Shown piece by piece: positions 35,725-44,002 of a DNA stretch of 64,000 bases. The stretch is from Singulisphaera sp. GP187 (GTDB lineage: Bacteria > Planctomycetota > Phycisphaerae > Phycisphaerales > SM1A02). Position 1 is the stretch's first letter. The number at the start of each line of letters is the position of its first letter. The DNA lies in assembly GCA_945871915.1 (NCBI GenBank), contig CAMBXO010000001.1:62001-126000 (forward strand). Direction: 5' to 3'. Below the pieces are notes generated by a model. That model did not search any database, was not told where the DNA came from, and worked only from the letters and a program-made list of their open reading frames with translations. The position numbers and the translations under genes are program-made.

Positions 35725-36330
35725 TTACACCCCGATCGGGCCCATGCGAACCAAGGTCTCAAGGCACACCACAGCAGCCACGGCCGCATACGGCGCCACA
35801 ACAAGATCGTCAATCAGGATTCCCCATCCACCTGGAATGCTTTGTAACGCGCGAGCGGGCGGCGGTTTGATGACATCCATCACACGAAAGAACACAAAGC
35901 ATGCAAACGTAAGGACAGCGATCAAACTGGATGGCACCGAACCTTGAATCGTTTCCACGATCGAATGTCCCGGCGGATGCCCAAAGACAATCAGGTACGC
36001 CAACCCAAGGAGCAGCGTCAGCGACATGCCGGCCACTTCGTCAATCACCACCACGCTTGGGTCCTTGCGGCCGGTTGCGGACTCCACGCCTTCGCCATAA
36101 CGAATGCACGCGGTGCTGGACAATGCAAGAAGTCCAAACAGAACCGCCAGCATGACACCCAAACTTCCGCCCCACCACTGCACGCCAAGCAGCATCACGC
36201 ACGGAGGCAAACTGCCCCATGTTCCACTTGCAGGCCACATGTGCCCTAAGCCGCCAGCGGTCGCCCACATCCATTTCCACGATCCGATCGCCTTCAACAA
36301 TTCCTGCGGTTTCATTTCCGGTCGTCTCAT
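35725..36330 (-). CDS. pgpA: Phosphatidylglycerophosphatase A
   Basis: Removes the phosphate from PGP to give phosphatidylglycerol. 201 residues from the ATG at 36330 (MRRPEMKPQELLK), overlapping the pgsA stop (ATGA, 36327-36330). The conserved region includes ASGTWGSL near the first helix, VIDEVAGM and a late FFRVMDVIKPPPA and GGWGILIDDLVVAPYA, which carries the family's D-D-x-V motif. Predicted four membrane helices. Order pgsA-pgpA makes a complete phosphatidylglycerol pathway pair. Confidence 0.92.
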   Translation of the reverse strand: MRRPEMKPQELLKAIGSWKWMWATAGGLGHMWPASGTWGSLPPCVMLLGVQWWGGSLGVMLAVLFGLLALSSTACIRYGEGVESATGRKDPSVVVIDEVAGMSLTLLLGLAYLIVFGHPPGHSIVETIQGSVPSSLIAVLTFACFVFFRVMDVIKPPPARALQSIPGGWGILIDDLVVAPYAAVAAVVCLETLVRMGPIGV

Positions 36331-36956
36331 TTGGATGCCTTGGCTGCTAAGAGTGTGGTGGCTCGAATCACAGACGGCAACGCACTGCACACGGTCACCG
36401 CAATGGCAAGCCACAAGGACCATCGCGCCACCGAGATTCCGGCCTCGCCCGCATGAAAGTACCCGTCCGTTGCCAGATTGATGGCCAGTGGCGCGGCCAC
36501 GCATTGCAGAAGCATTTTGGATTTTCCAAATCGATCGGCTGGGAAGGCTTGGCCCATTCCTTCGATCACGCCTCGCAAACTGGTGACCAAAAGTTCGCGA
36601 GCAAGCATGACCACCACCATCCATGCGGCCACGCCGCTCCCAAGCCCGTCGGATGGTTCGGCGAGGCCCGGCGATGCAAGAAACACAAAGGTTCCCAGCA
36701 CCAAGACTTTGTCGACAAACGGATCCATGACACGCCCGAAAGGCGTGACGGCATTCCACTTACGTGCGAGGTAGCCGTCGAGCACATCGGTGATGGCCGC
36801 AACGATAAAGATGCCAATCGCCCACCAACCCGGCATGGCTCGCTCAGCGATTGGCATCCCAGCGATCGATCCGAGCAATGCAAGGCACACCACAGCCAAA
36901 CCGAAACGAAGTGAGGTGATCGCATTCGGCAGCGTGTGCCACCACATCGCAGTCAT
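36327..36956 (-). CDS. pgsA: CDP-diacylglycerol-glycerol-3-phosphate phosphatidyltransferase
   Basis: Makes PGP from CDP-diacylglycerol and glycerol 3-phosphate. 209 residues from the ATG at 36956 (36947 is also possible). The CDP-alcohol transferase signature D-x2-DG-x2-AR-x8-G-x3-D-x3-D is complete (DVLDGYLAR then GRVMDPFVD). Multiple hydrophobic segments as usual. The longer frame from 37112 adds about 52 residues before the conserved part. Divergent from nuoJ. Confidence 0.94.
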   Translation of the reverse strand: MTAMWWHTLPNAITSLRFGLAVVCLALLGSIAGMPIAERAMPGWWAIGIFIVAAITDVLDGYLARKWNAVTPFGRVMDPFVDKVLVLGTFVFLASPGLAEPSDGLGSGVAAWMVVVMLARELLVTSLRGVIEGMGQAFPADRFGKSKMLLQCVAAPLAINLATDGYFHAGEAGISVARWSLWLAIAVTVCSALPSVIRATTLLAAKASK

Positions 36957-37137
36957 GCAGGCAGCGTACCCACCACCGAAGCAGCGGCGGAGCAACGCCA
37001 CCATCACGATTCGCACCACAACACACTCGATCGCTTGCGGGTTTTTCAACTGCCGCATACCTTTCCCCATCCACTCGAATGCTGGCTTCGATGGAGTTCG
37101 CACACACCCCATTCATTCGATCACGCTTGGCCGCTTC

Positions 37138-38013
37138 ATGACCACCTCTGCGACAATGTCCGCCCTGCCGCTCACTCCCTTCTACCTTGCTGCGGCCATT
37201 GCGGCGGCTGGATTGCTGATGGTCTTGCGACCGGGTCGCGCGGCACTTCGGCGAAGTGGTGCGGTCATCGGACTCGCTGGTTTCGGATTGCTGCTCGCTC
37301 AAGCCCTCACGCTTGCCGGGCCTGCTTCCGGCGGCCCTTCCACCCCATTCTTCCTTGCATTTTCCGCCATCGGCGTCATCGCGGCCGTGCGCGTGATCAC
37401 TCACCCTCGTCCAGTCTTTGCGGCTCTCTATTTCATTCTGACGGTGATCGCAGCCGCCGCCATCTTTCTGATGCTTGAAGCGGAGTTTCTCGCCTTTGCA
37501 CTGATCATTGTCTATGCCGGCGCCATCTTGATCACCTATCTCTTTGTGCTGATGCTGGCCAATCAGAGCCCCGAAGACGAAATCGGACGCATTGGTGCTG
37601 ATGACTACGATCGCATTCCACGGGAACCCATGGCCGCAACGCTGCTTGGTTTTTTCCTAGTGGCTGCGCTGGGTTCAGGGATCGAGCGTGCGTCCACGCT
37701 TGCCGTGGAGCATGAAGCGATTGCCACCGTGCGGTCAATCGAAGCTCAAGCCGCCGCGACGCAGATGTTGTCACGAACCGCGGACGCACATGCCGCCATG
37801 GACATCGACAATGTGCAGATGGTGGGTGTAGCGCTGGTGTCGCAGTATCCGGCAAGTCTTGAACTTGCCGGAGTCATTCTGCTGATGGCCATGTTCGGAG
37901 CGGTGGTGCTGGCGCGGCGTCAGATTGAACTGGGTGAAGACGATCGCCGCCGAGCCGCAGGGCTTGGCGGATTGGTGATGGACATTCCACGAAGTGAGCG
38001 AGGTGGCGCATGA
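37138..38013 (+). CDS. nuoJ: NADH-quinone oxidoreductase subunit J
   Basis: Complex I membrane subunit. 291 residues, longer than E. coli NuoJ (184) because of a loop after the fourth helix (about 150-230) and an N-terminal region. The conserved part reads RPVFAALYFILTVIAAAAIFL and EFLAFALIIVYAGAILITYLFVLM. ATG at 37138, with TGA overlapping the nuoK ATG (ATGA, 38010-38013). First of a five-gene cluster of membrane-arm subunits. Confidence 0.93.
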   Translation: MTTSATMSALPLTPFYLAAAIAAAGLLMVLRPGRAALRRSGAVIGLAGFGLLLAQALTLAGPASGGPSTPFFLAFSAIGVIAAVRVITHPRPVFAALYFILTVIAAAAIFLMLEAEFLAFALIIVYAGAILITYLFVLMLANQSPEDEIGRIGADDYDRIPREPMAATLLGFFLVAALGSGIERASTLAVEHEAIATVRSIEAQAAATQMLSRTADAHAAMDIDNVQMVGVALVSQYPASLELAGVILLMAMFGAVVLARRQIELGEDDRRRAAGLGGLVMDIPRSERGGA

Positions 38014-38339
38014 TCGGCACGCTGGCGCAAGCGCCCTCGCACGGCGTCACCATTGCACTCACCTTCAGCGCCGTCTTATTTGCGCTGGGTCTGATCGGAT
38101 TTCTTGTTCGCCGCAACATGATTCTGATGTTCTTGTGCACCGAACTCATGTTGCAGGCTGCGGCCATTGCCTTTATCGCGTTCGGCCGTGTGCATATGGA
38201 CACTGGCGGGCAAGTGTTTGTGATTTTTATTCTCACCGTTGCAGCCGCCGAAGCCGCCATGGCACTTGGTCTTGTGGTGCTGCTGTATCGCCGCCGTGAA
38301 ACGCTGAGCGCCGAAGCATGGCAGGAGTTACACGAATGA
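38010..38339 (+). CDS. nuoK: NADH-quinone oxidoreductase subunit K
   Basis: 109 residues with three helices. Typical NuoK motifs are ALGLIGFLVRRNMILMFLCTELMLQ and the two conserved membrane glutamates in TELML and AEAAMAL, needed for proton pumping. Both ends overlap neighbours by four bases (ATGA), with nuoJ and with nuoL. Confidence 0.95.
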   Translation: MIGTLAQAPSHGVTIALTFSAVLFALGLIGFLVRRNMILMFLCTELMLQAAAIAFIAFGRVHMDTGGQVFVIFILTVAAAEAAMALGLVVLLYRRRETLSAEAWQELHE

Positions 38340-40573
38340 GCGGCTCATTCCTTGCCGTTGCAGTGCTTGGTGACGCGGCGCAGGCCGCGCATACCGGATC
38401 ACATCTGGAATCGCTGGTCAACGCGGTCATTCCCAAAGCCACGGCGGCACCCGAACTGGCATGGGCTGGTTGGATTCTGCTGCTGCCCGTTCTCTCAGCG
38501 GTGCTGTGCACGGCGTTTGCAGCGCTGCGTGTCAAAAATAAATTGCCTGCCATCGTCACAGTGGTCTCGCTCGGAGCGGCTTTCGCACTGGTGCTCAAGC
38601 TGTATCTCATGCGAGGTCCTGAGGCCGCACCCGTCGTGGTGCACCTGTGGGACTGGATGAACTTTTCGTGGGGCGGTGGCCCGTGGAAAAGCTTTCAAGC
38701 CGATGTGAGTCTGTACATCGACAGCCTCACGCTTTTGTGGATGCTCTTTGTCACCGGTCTTGGCACGCTGATCGCGCTCTACGCAAGCGAGTACATGGAA
38801 AGCGATCGAGGCGCCGGCTACTGCAGATTCTTCTTTGGCGTGAGCATCTTTTTGCTGGCCATGAGTGCTCTGGTGATGGCCGACAATTTGGTGCTGCTCT
38901 ATTTCGGTTGGGAAGGTGTTGGCTTAGCGAGTTATCTGTTGATCGGCTACGACTACCACCGACCGGCGGCGGTTGAGGCGGCGAAGAAGGCCTTCATCAT
39001 GAACCGCATCGGCGATCTGGGCCTTGCGGTGGGCATTTGGTTGATTTGGGTGAACTACGGTTCCGTTGAGTTTGCCACGCTCTTTCAAGTATTCACAAAT
39101 GCAACAAGCGATGCAGGCGGATGGGACCGGTCGCTGATTCCATTCTGTCTCATGCTGGGAGCCTTTGGAAAGAGTGCGCAGTTGCCCCTGTTCACATGGC
39201 TGCCGGATGCCATGGAAGGTCCAACGCCAGTGAGCGCACTCATTCACGCGGCCACCATGGTGACCGCCGGCGTGTACCTGCTGGCTCGAATGGAACCACT
39301 CTTTGTGCTGCATCCACATGCCATGACCACCGTCGCGTGGGTTGGTGGGCTCACCGCGCTCCTTGCCGCCACGATCGGCATGGCTCAATACGACATCAAA
39401 CGAGTCTTCGCGTACAGCACCATCAGTCAATTGGGATACATGTTCATGGGTCTCGGTGTGGGTACCGCGTTCGGTGCGGCCTACCACGTGTTAACCCACG
39501 CCTTCTTCAAGGCACTTCTGTTTCTGACGGCCGGTGCAATCATGCACGGATTCGCAGGGCAACTGGATCTGCGACGACTCTCAGGTCTTCGCCGCGTGCC
39601 GGGCTTTGGAATTGTGTGCTGGACCATGCTGATCGGATGTCTCTGGCTTTCGGCGTTCCCGTACACAGCAGGTTTTTTCAGCAAGGACATCATTCTGGTG
39701 CAGGCCATGAGTCAACCCAAGTTTCAATTGCTCGGATGGATTGGATTGGCCACCGCGGGCTTGACGGCGTATTACACCTTTCGAGTGTGGTTTCGAGTGT
39801 GTGCGGGGCCCGTGTCGTTTGTGTCAGGTGAACTGGCACATCAAACGGATCACGCACAACACGCCACGACTGCAGACCTTCACGGTGCTCCTCATGCACA
39901 TACCGGAACAGCTTCCCATTCGAGTCACGCCAACGAGAGTCATGCAGGCGGATTCCATCCTCATGCGCCACGACTGGCGATCAATTTCGTTCTGCTGCTC
40001 CTAGGTCTTGGTGCAATTCTTTCGGGCATTCCAGGCATTCAGTCATTGCGTGGACAACACAATTGGGTGCAGGAAATGGTGTATGCATCGACCGCGGTGC
40101 GAGCCTCCGGTGAGTTGCATACCACCACGCCTGTGGCCTTCGGTCTGGACGCACATGGAATCGTGAGTGTGTTTGGCATTGGTGCGGCCCTCGGTGGAAT
40201 CCTGATTGCGTGGTGGCTGCACCGACTCAACCGTCGCATGGCCGACCGGCTTCGTTCGATGCTGCTTTCCAATTCGCTTACGCGATGGCTGCCAACGTCC
40301 ATGGAAAATAAGTGGTATGTCGACGAGGTCTATCACGCGCTCTTTCGCCTTCCCATGTGGATCGCAAGTCACTTGTTGAATTTCTTTGATCGCCACATCG
40401 TCGACGGACTCATGGTCAATGGTCTCGGTCGCGTTCCGGTGCTCATCGGCAGACTGTTTCAGCCGCTCTACAACGGATTGCTGCAGGGCTATGCAACCAC
40501 CATGGCTGGTGGGTTGGTGTTGGTCCTCGCGTGGGTTGCATGGAAGTGGCTCGGCGCCGGAGGTGCCGCATGA
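38336..40573 (+). CDS. nuoL: NADH-quinone oxidoreductase subunit L with a histidine-rich loop
   Basis: 745 residues, about 130 longer than E. coli NuoL. Antiporter-like core is complete: VLLYFGWEGVGLASYLLIGYDY, AFIMNRIGDLGL, LPLFTWLPDAMEGPTPVSALIHAATMVTAGVYL, and FAYSTISQLGYM. Extra length includes an N-terminal extension and a loop at about 497-541 with many histidines (GELAHQTDHAQHA, HSSHANESHAGGFHPH). The ATG overlaps the nuoK stop. Confidence 0.95.
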   Translation: MSGSFLAVAVLGDAAQAAHTGSHLESLVNAVIPKATAAPELAWAGWILLLPVLSAVLCTAFAALRVKNKLPAIVTVVSLGAAFALVLKLYLMRGPEAAPVVVHLWDWMNFSWGGGPWKSFQADVSLYIDSLTLLWMLFVTGLGTLIALYASEYMESDRGAGYCRFFFGVSIFLLAMSALVMADNLVLLYFGWEGVGLASYLLIGYDYHRPAAVEAAKKAFIMNRIGDLGLAVGIWLIWVNYGSVEFATLFQVFTNATSDAGGWDRSLIPFCLMLGAFGKSAQLPLFTWLPDAMEGPTPVSALIHAATMVTAGVYLLARMEPLFVLHPHAMTTVAWVGGLTALLAATIGMAQYDIKRVFAYSTISQLGYMFMGLGVGTAFGAAYHVLTHAFFKALLFLTAGAIMHGFAGQLDLRRLSGLRRVPGFGIVCWTMLIGCLWLSAFPYTAGFFSKDIILVQAMSQPKFQLLGWIGLATAGLTAYYTFRVWFRVCAGPVSFVSGELAHQTDHAQHATTADLHGAPHAHTGTASHSSHANESHAGGFHPHAPRLAINFVLLLLGLGAILSGIPGIQSLRGQHNWVQEMVYASTAVRASGELHTTTPVAFGLDAHGIVSVFGIGAALGGILIAWWLHRLNRRMADRLRSMLLSNSLTRWLPTSMENKWYVDEVYHALFRLPMWIASHLLNFFDRHIVDGLMVNGLGRVPVLIGRLFQPLYNGLLQGYATTMAGGLVLVLAWVAWKWLGAGGAA

Positions 40574-42261
40574 ATCCACTCACACTCATTGTGCTTCCCC
40601 TGCTGGGCGCCATTGCAACAGCGATTGGCCCCTCATCGTGGGCACGCTGGACTGCATTTCTCTTCTCGCTGGCGGTGCTGGCTGGCAGCATTGTGTGCGC
40701 GGTGCAATTTCCGGAGTGGCACACAGGCCGATACTGGCCCGACGCCAATGAAGGCTCCACGCTGAAAGCGTTTGGAATCTCCATGCAACTCGGCGGCGAT
40801 TCGGTCAATATGTTGTTGCTGCTGCTGACCACATTCATGGTTCCGCTCACGCTAGCGGGCAGTTTCTCAGGCATCACCGAACGACATCGCGAGTATTACA
40901 CCTGGTTCATGTTGCTTGAAGCAAGCCTGATGCTTGCGTTTCTAAGCCGCGACCTGATTCTGTTTTATGTCGGCTATGAATTCACGCTCGTCCCAATGTT
41001 CTTTCTGATTTCCATTTGGGGCGGAACGCAGCGTCGACCCGCGGCCATCAAGTTCTTCCTGTTTACATTTCTTGGAAGCATCTTCACACTGGCCGCAGGC
41101 ATTTATGTGGCGGCACGTTCTGCTGAAGCCAGCGGCGTGTGGGACTTTGGCCTAGCCTCGCTCACCCGATTTGGATGCGAACAACTCACCGATCGGGAAC
41201 AATTCTGGGTGTTTGCTGGTCTCGTTGCAGGCTTCGCAGTGAAAACGCCGGTGTTCCCGGTGCATAGTTGGCTGCCGTTAGCCCACGATCAGGCCCCCAC
41301 TGGCGGCAGTGTCATTCTTGCTGCGGTGCTGCTGAAACTCGGCACCTACGGTGTGTATCGCATTGCCTTGCCGATGGCGCCAGCGGGAGCCGTGGAACTT
41401 GCGTCCTTCTTTGGTGTGCTTGGAATCTTGGCCATCGTCGTCACGGCCATGATTTGCTGGGTGCAAACCGATGTCAAAAAGTTGATCGCGTATTCATCTA
41501 TTAGCCATATGGGTTTCGTCATCATGGGATTGTTCGCATTCAATCCCATTGGAATGCAGGGATCGATCATGTACATGATCAGCCACGGACTCAGCACCGG
41601 GGCATTGTTCTTGTGCATCGGCATGATCTACGAACGCTTTCACACAAAGGAAATGGATGCCATGAGCGGTTTGGCCCGCCACATGCCTGTGTGGGGAACG
41701 TTCATGATCATCTTCACGCTGGCCAGTCTGGGCTTGCCAGGACTCAACGGATTCCCCGGCGAATTTCTGTGCTTGATGGGAACATTTGTTGCCGAACACG
41801 ATCAGCCCGCTGGGTATCCAGGGGTCATGGGACCATGGTTCGCTGTGGTGGCGGCGGGTGGACTCATTCTGGGTGCCATGTATTTGCTCATCATGCTTGG
41901 AAAGATTGTGTGGGGCCCGCTGAAAGTGCCTGGCGCTTCGGCCGATCCGCACGAACATGCCCACGGCGATCAGGGGCACGGAGGTCTTTCGCGTGATCTG
42001 AATGTGCGTGAGATCGCCATCCTTCTTCCCATCGCCATCGCGTGCTTCTTCACTGGTCTTTATCCGCGACTGCTTCTGGATGTCACAGAGCCGTCGGCGC
42101 GCGAAGCCTTGGTGAGTTTTCCAGAGCATGTGAATGCGTACAACGCCGCACGAGGCAAGGTCAATCCATCCGGAGCGAAGCAATCCGTCACGCTGATGCC
42201 ATCGCCCACCGGATCGCTTCCACGACTCATGATTGAACAACCGTTGCAGGTGACTCCATGA
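40570..42261 (+). CDS. nuoM: NADH-quinone oxidoreductase subunit M with a short histidine-rich loop
   Basis: 563 residues. Antiporter-like subunit: LFYVGYEFTLVPMFFLISIWG, PVFPVHSWLPLAHDQAPTGGSVILAAVLLKLGTYG and LIAYSSISHMGFVIMG. A loop near 454-475 reads PHEHAHGDQGHGG, again rich in histidine. The C-terminal tail (about 505-563) is longer than usual. ATG overlaps nuoL's stop and its own stop overlaps nuoN (ATGA). Confidence 0.95.
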   Translation: MNPLTLIVLPLLGAIATAIGPSSWARWTAFLFSLAVLAGSIVCAVQFPEWHTGRYWPDANEGSTLKAFGISMQLGGDSVNMLLLLLTTFMVPLTLAGSFSGITERHREYYTWFMLLEASLMLAFLSRDLILFYVGYEFTLVPMFFLISIWGGTQRRPAAIKFFLFTFLGSIFTLAAGIYVAARSAEASGVWDFGLASLTRFGCEQLTDREQFWVFAGLVAGFAVKTPVFPVHSWLPLAHDQAPTGGSVILAAVLLKLGTYGVYRIALPMAPAGAVELASFFGVLGILAIVVTAMICWVQTDVKKLIAYSSISHMGFVIMGLFAFNPIGMQGSIMYMISHGLSTGALFLCIGMIYERFHTKEMDAMSGLARHMPVWGTFMIIFTLASLGLPGLNGFPGEFLCLMGTFVAEHDQPAGYPGVMGPWFAVVAAGGLILGAMYLLIMLGKIVWGPLKVPGASADPHEHAHGDQGHGGLSRDLNVREIAILLPIAIACFFTGLYPRLLLDVTEPSAREALVSFPEHVNAYNAARGKVNPSGAKQSVTLMPSPTGSLPRLMIEQPLQVTP

Positions 42262-43847
42262 GTACCACCGCCAACATTGTGGAACGGTTCTGTTCGCTCA
42301 CGCCTGAGTTGGTGGTGTTCTGCGGAAGTGTGGTGGTGGGCGTGACCGGATTAAGTAAGTCCCGCTCCATCCGAAACGCAACTTCATTCATCTGCACGCT
42401 GTCACTGGTGCTGGCACTCATCGCCATGGCACAGAATTGGGGCGGCCGAGTTTCAAGCGGCATCCTCTTGCCAACCGTCAGCCTGTATGTGGGCGCACTG
42501 GCCCTTCTCATGGGCATCGGATTCGTTGCACTGGCCACCGGCTCCATGGATCGGCTGTACGAAGATGCTTTGTCGCGTGGCGTAACGACCTTTGATGCCA
42601 ACAAAGTCTTTCGGGGCGAGTTCTTCGCATTTATGCTCCTCTCGATTTGCGGTGTGATGCTGGTTCCTGGCAGCCCCGACTTGATCTGGCTCTTTCTCGC
42701 GCTCGAACTCACCAGCTTGCCCACCTACATCATGGTGGCCATCAGCCGCGGCACTCGGCGAGCACAAGAAGCCGCAGTGAAATATTTTTTCCTTGGTGCC
42801 ATGAGCACCGCCATGCTGGTGTACGGCTTCGCCATGCTGTATGGCAGCACCGGCTCGCTGCAATTCGTTCACATCAAGGATGCACTCACCGCACAAGCGG
42901 CCATGGGTGGCATTGACGCCGTCGGCACCATTGGACTGATCATGATCATGATTGGGTTGTGCTTCAAAATGACGGCGGCACCGATGCATTTCTACGCACC
43001 CGATGTGTATGAGGGCGCGGCGGCGCCGGTGACGGCGTTCCTGTCGTTCATTCCCAAAATTGCAGGCCTCACCGCGCTGTTGTTGGTGCTGCATGCCGCG
43101 GGATGGGGCACCTCGCTTCCGCAATCCTTGCAAGCCACACTCTGGATGGTGAGCGTGCTCACCATGACTCTGGGCAATGTGGGTGCCATCCTGCAACGCA
43201 ACACCAAGCGCATGATGAGTTACAGCAGCATCTCGCACTCTGGTTACATGTTGATGGCTTTCATTGCGGGTCCAGAACTTGGACTGCCGGCGCTCTTGGT
43301 GTATCTGCTGGCGTATGGCCTTTCCAATGGAGCGTTGTTCGGCGGTTTGATCAGCGTGGAGCGGCAAGGACAGGAGATCGAAAAACTCGAGGATCTGGCT
43401 GGCTTAGCTCGCCGCCATCCGTCTGCGGCCGCATGGATTGCATTGGGAAGCGCGTCGCTGATGGGCATGCCACCTTTCCTTGGCTTCTGGGCAAAACTGA
43501 TTCTCTTTATCGCCGTGATCAAGGCCGGGCATACACCCTTGGTGGTGATTGCCGCGGTCAACAGCGTCATCAGCGTGTGGTATTACCTGCGACTGGCCGG
43601 TGTACCCATTCTGTCACCTGCGGGCCCCGCTGCTGAAGGCGTCGTCAAAGCACCGAGCGCGTGGCCTCGCCTTGCGGCGATGGTGTTTGGCATTTCCGTT
43701 TTGCTGCTGCCCTTCTTTCTGAATCGGATCATGAACGCGGCGACTGCTGCGGCGCGGCCTGTTCCCAATGCCACGACCCTTGAAGTGCAGAAGGCAACCG
43801 CTGTGGTGATTGCACCCACCGTCGTCGATCGCACCCACCCAAACTGA
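42258..43847 (+). CDS. nuoN: NADH-quinone oxidoreductase subunit N
   Basis: 529 residues. Antiporter-like core: LFLALELTSLPTYIMVAI, FKMTAAPMHFYAPDVYEGAAAPVTAFLSF, and MSYSSISHSGYMLMAF. It ends the cluster; the next feature is tRNA-Arg(ACG) 24 bases on. The peripheral-arm genes nuoA-I are not near, so the Complex I genes are split in this genome. Confidence 0.95.
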   Translation: MSTTANIVERFCSLTPELVVFCGSVVVGVTGLSKSRSIRNATSFICTLSLVLALIAMAQNWGGRVSSGILLPTVSLYVGALALLMGIGFVALATGSMDRLYEDALSRGVTTFDANKVFRGEFFAFMLLSICGVMLVPGSPDLIWLFLALELTSLPTYIMVAISRGTRRAQEAAVKYFFLGAMSTAMLVYGFAMLYGSTGSLQFVHIKDALTAQAAMGGIDAVGTIGLIMIMIGLCFKMTAAPMHFYAPDVYEGAAAPVTAFLSFIPKIAGLTALLLVLHAAGWGTSLPQSLQATLWMVSVLTMTLGNVGAILQRNTKRMMSYSSISHSGYMLMAFIAGPELGLPALLVYLLAYGLSNGALFGGLISVERQGQEIEKLEDLAGLARRHPSAAAWIALGSASLMGMPPFLGFWAKLILFIAVIKAGHTPLVVIAAVNSVISVWYYLRLAGVPILSPAGPAAEGVVKAPSAWPRLAAMVFGISVLLLPFFLNRIMNAATAAARPVPNATTLEVQKATAVVIAPTVVDRTHPN

Positions 43848-43871
43848 AGTTCGTTACACTCTCTCTCCCCC

Positions 43872-43945
43872 GCGGCTGTAGCTCAATTGGATAGAGCACA
43901 AGCCTACGAAGCTTGGGGTTGCAGGTTCAAGTCCCGCCAGCCGCG
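43872..43945 (+). tRNA. tRNA-Arg (anticodon ACG)
   Basis: Acceptor GCGGCTG/CAGCCGC, D-arm GCTC/GAGC, anticodon stem CAAGC/GCTTG with loop CTACGAA (ACG, decoding CGN), T-arm GCAGG TTCAAGT CCCGC. The middle T-stem pair is an A51-C63 mismatch. Discriminator G; no CCA encoded. It sits between nuoN and polX. Confidence 0.94.
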
Positions 43946-44002
43946 CTTCGATTCATGCCGCCGAGTGATGCTCGGCGGTGTGGCTTTCTGGAGGAGTGTT
44001 TC

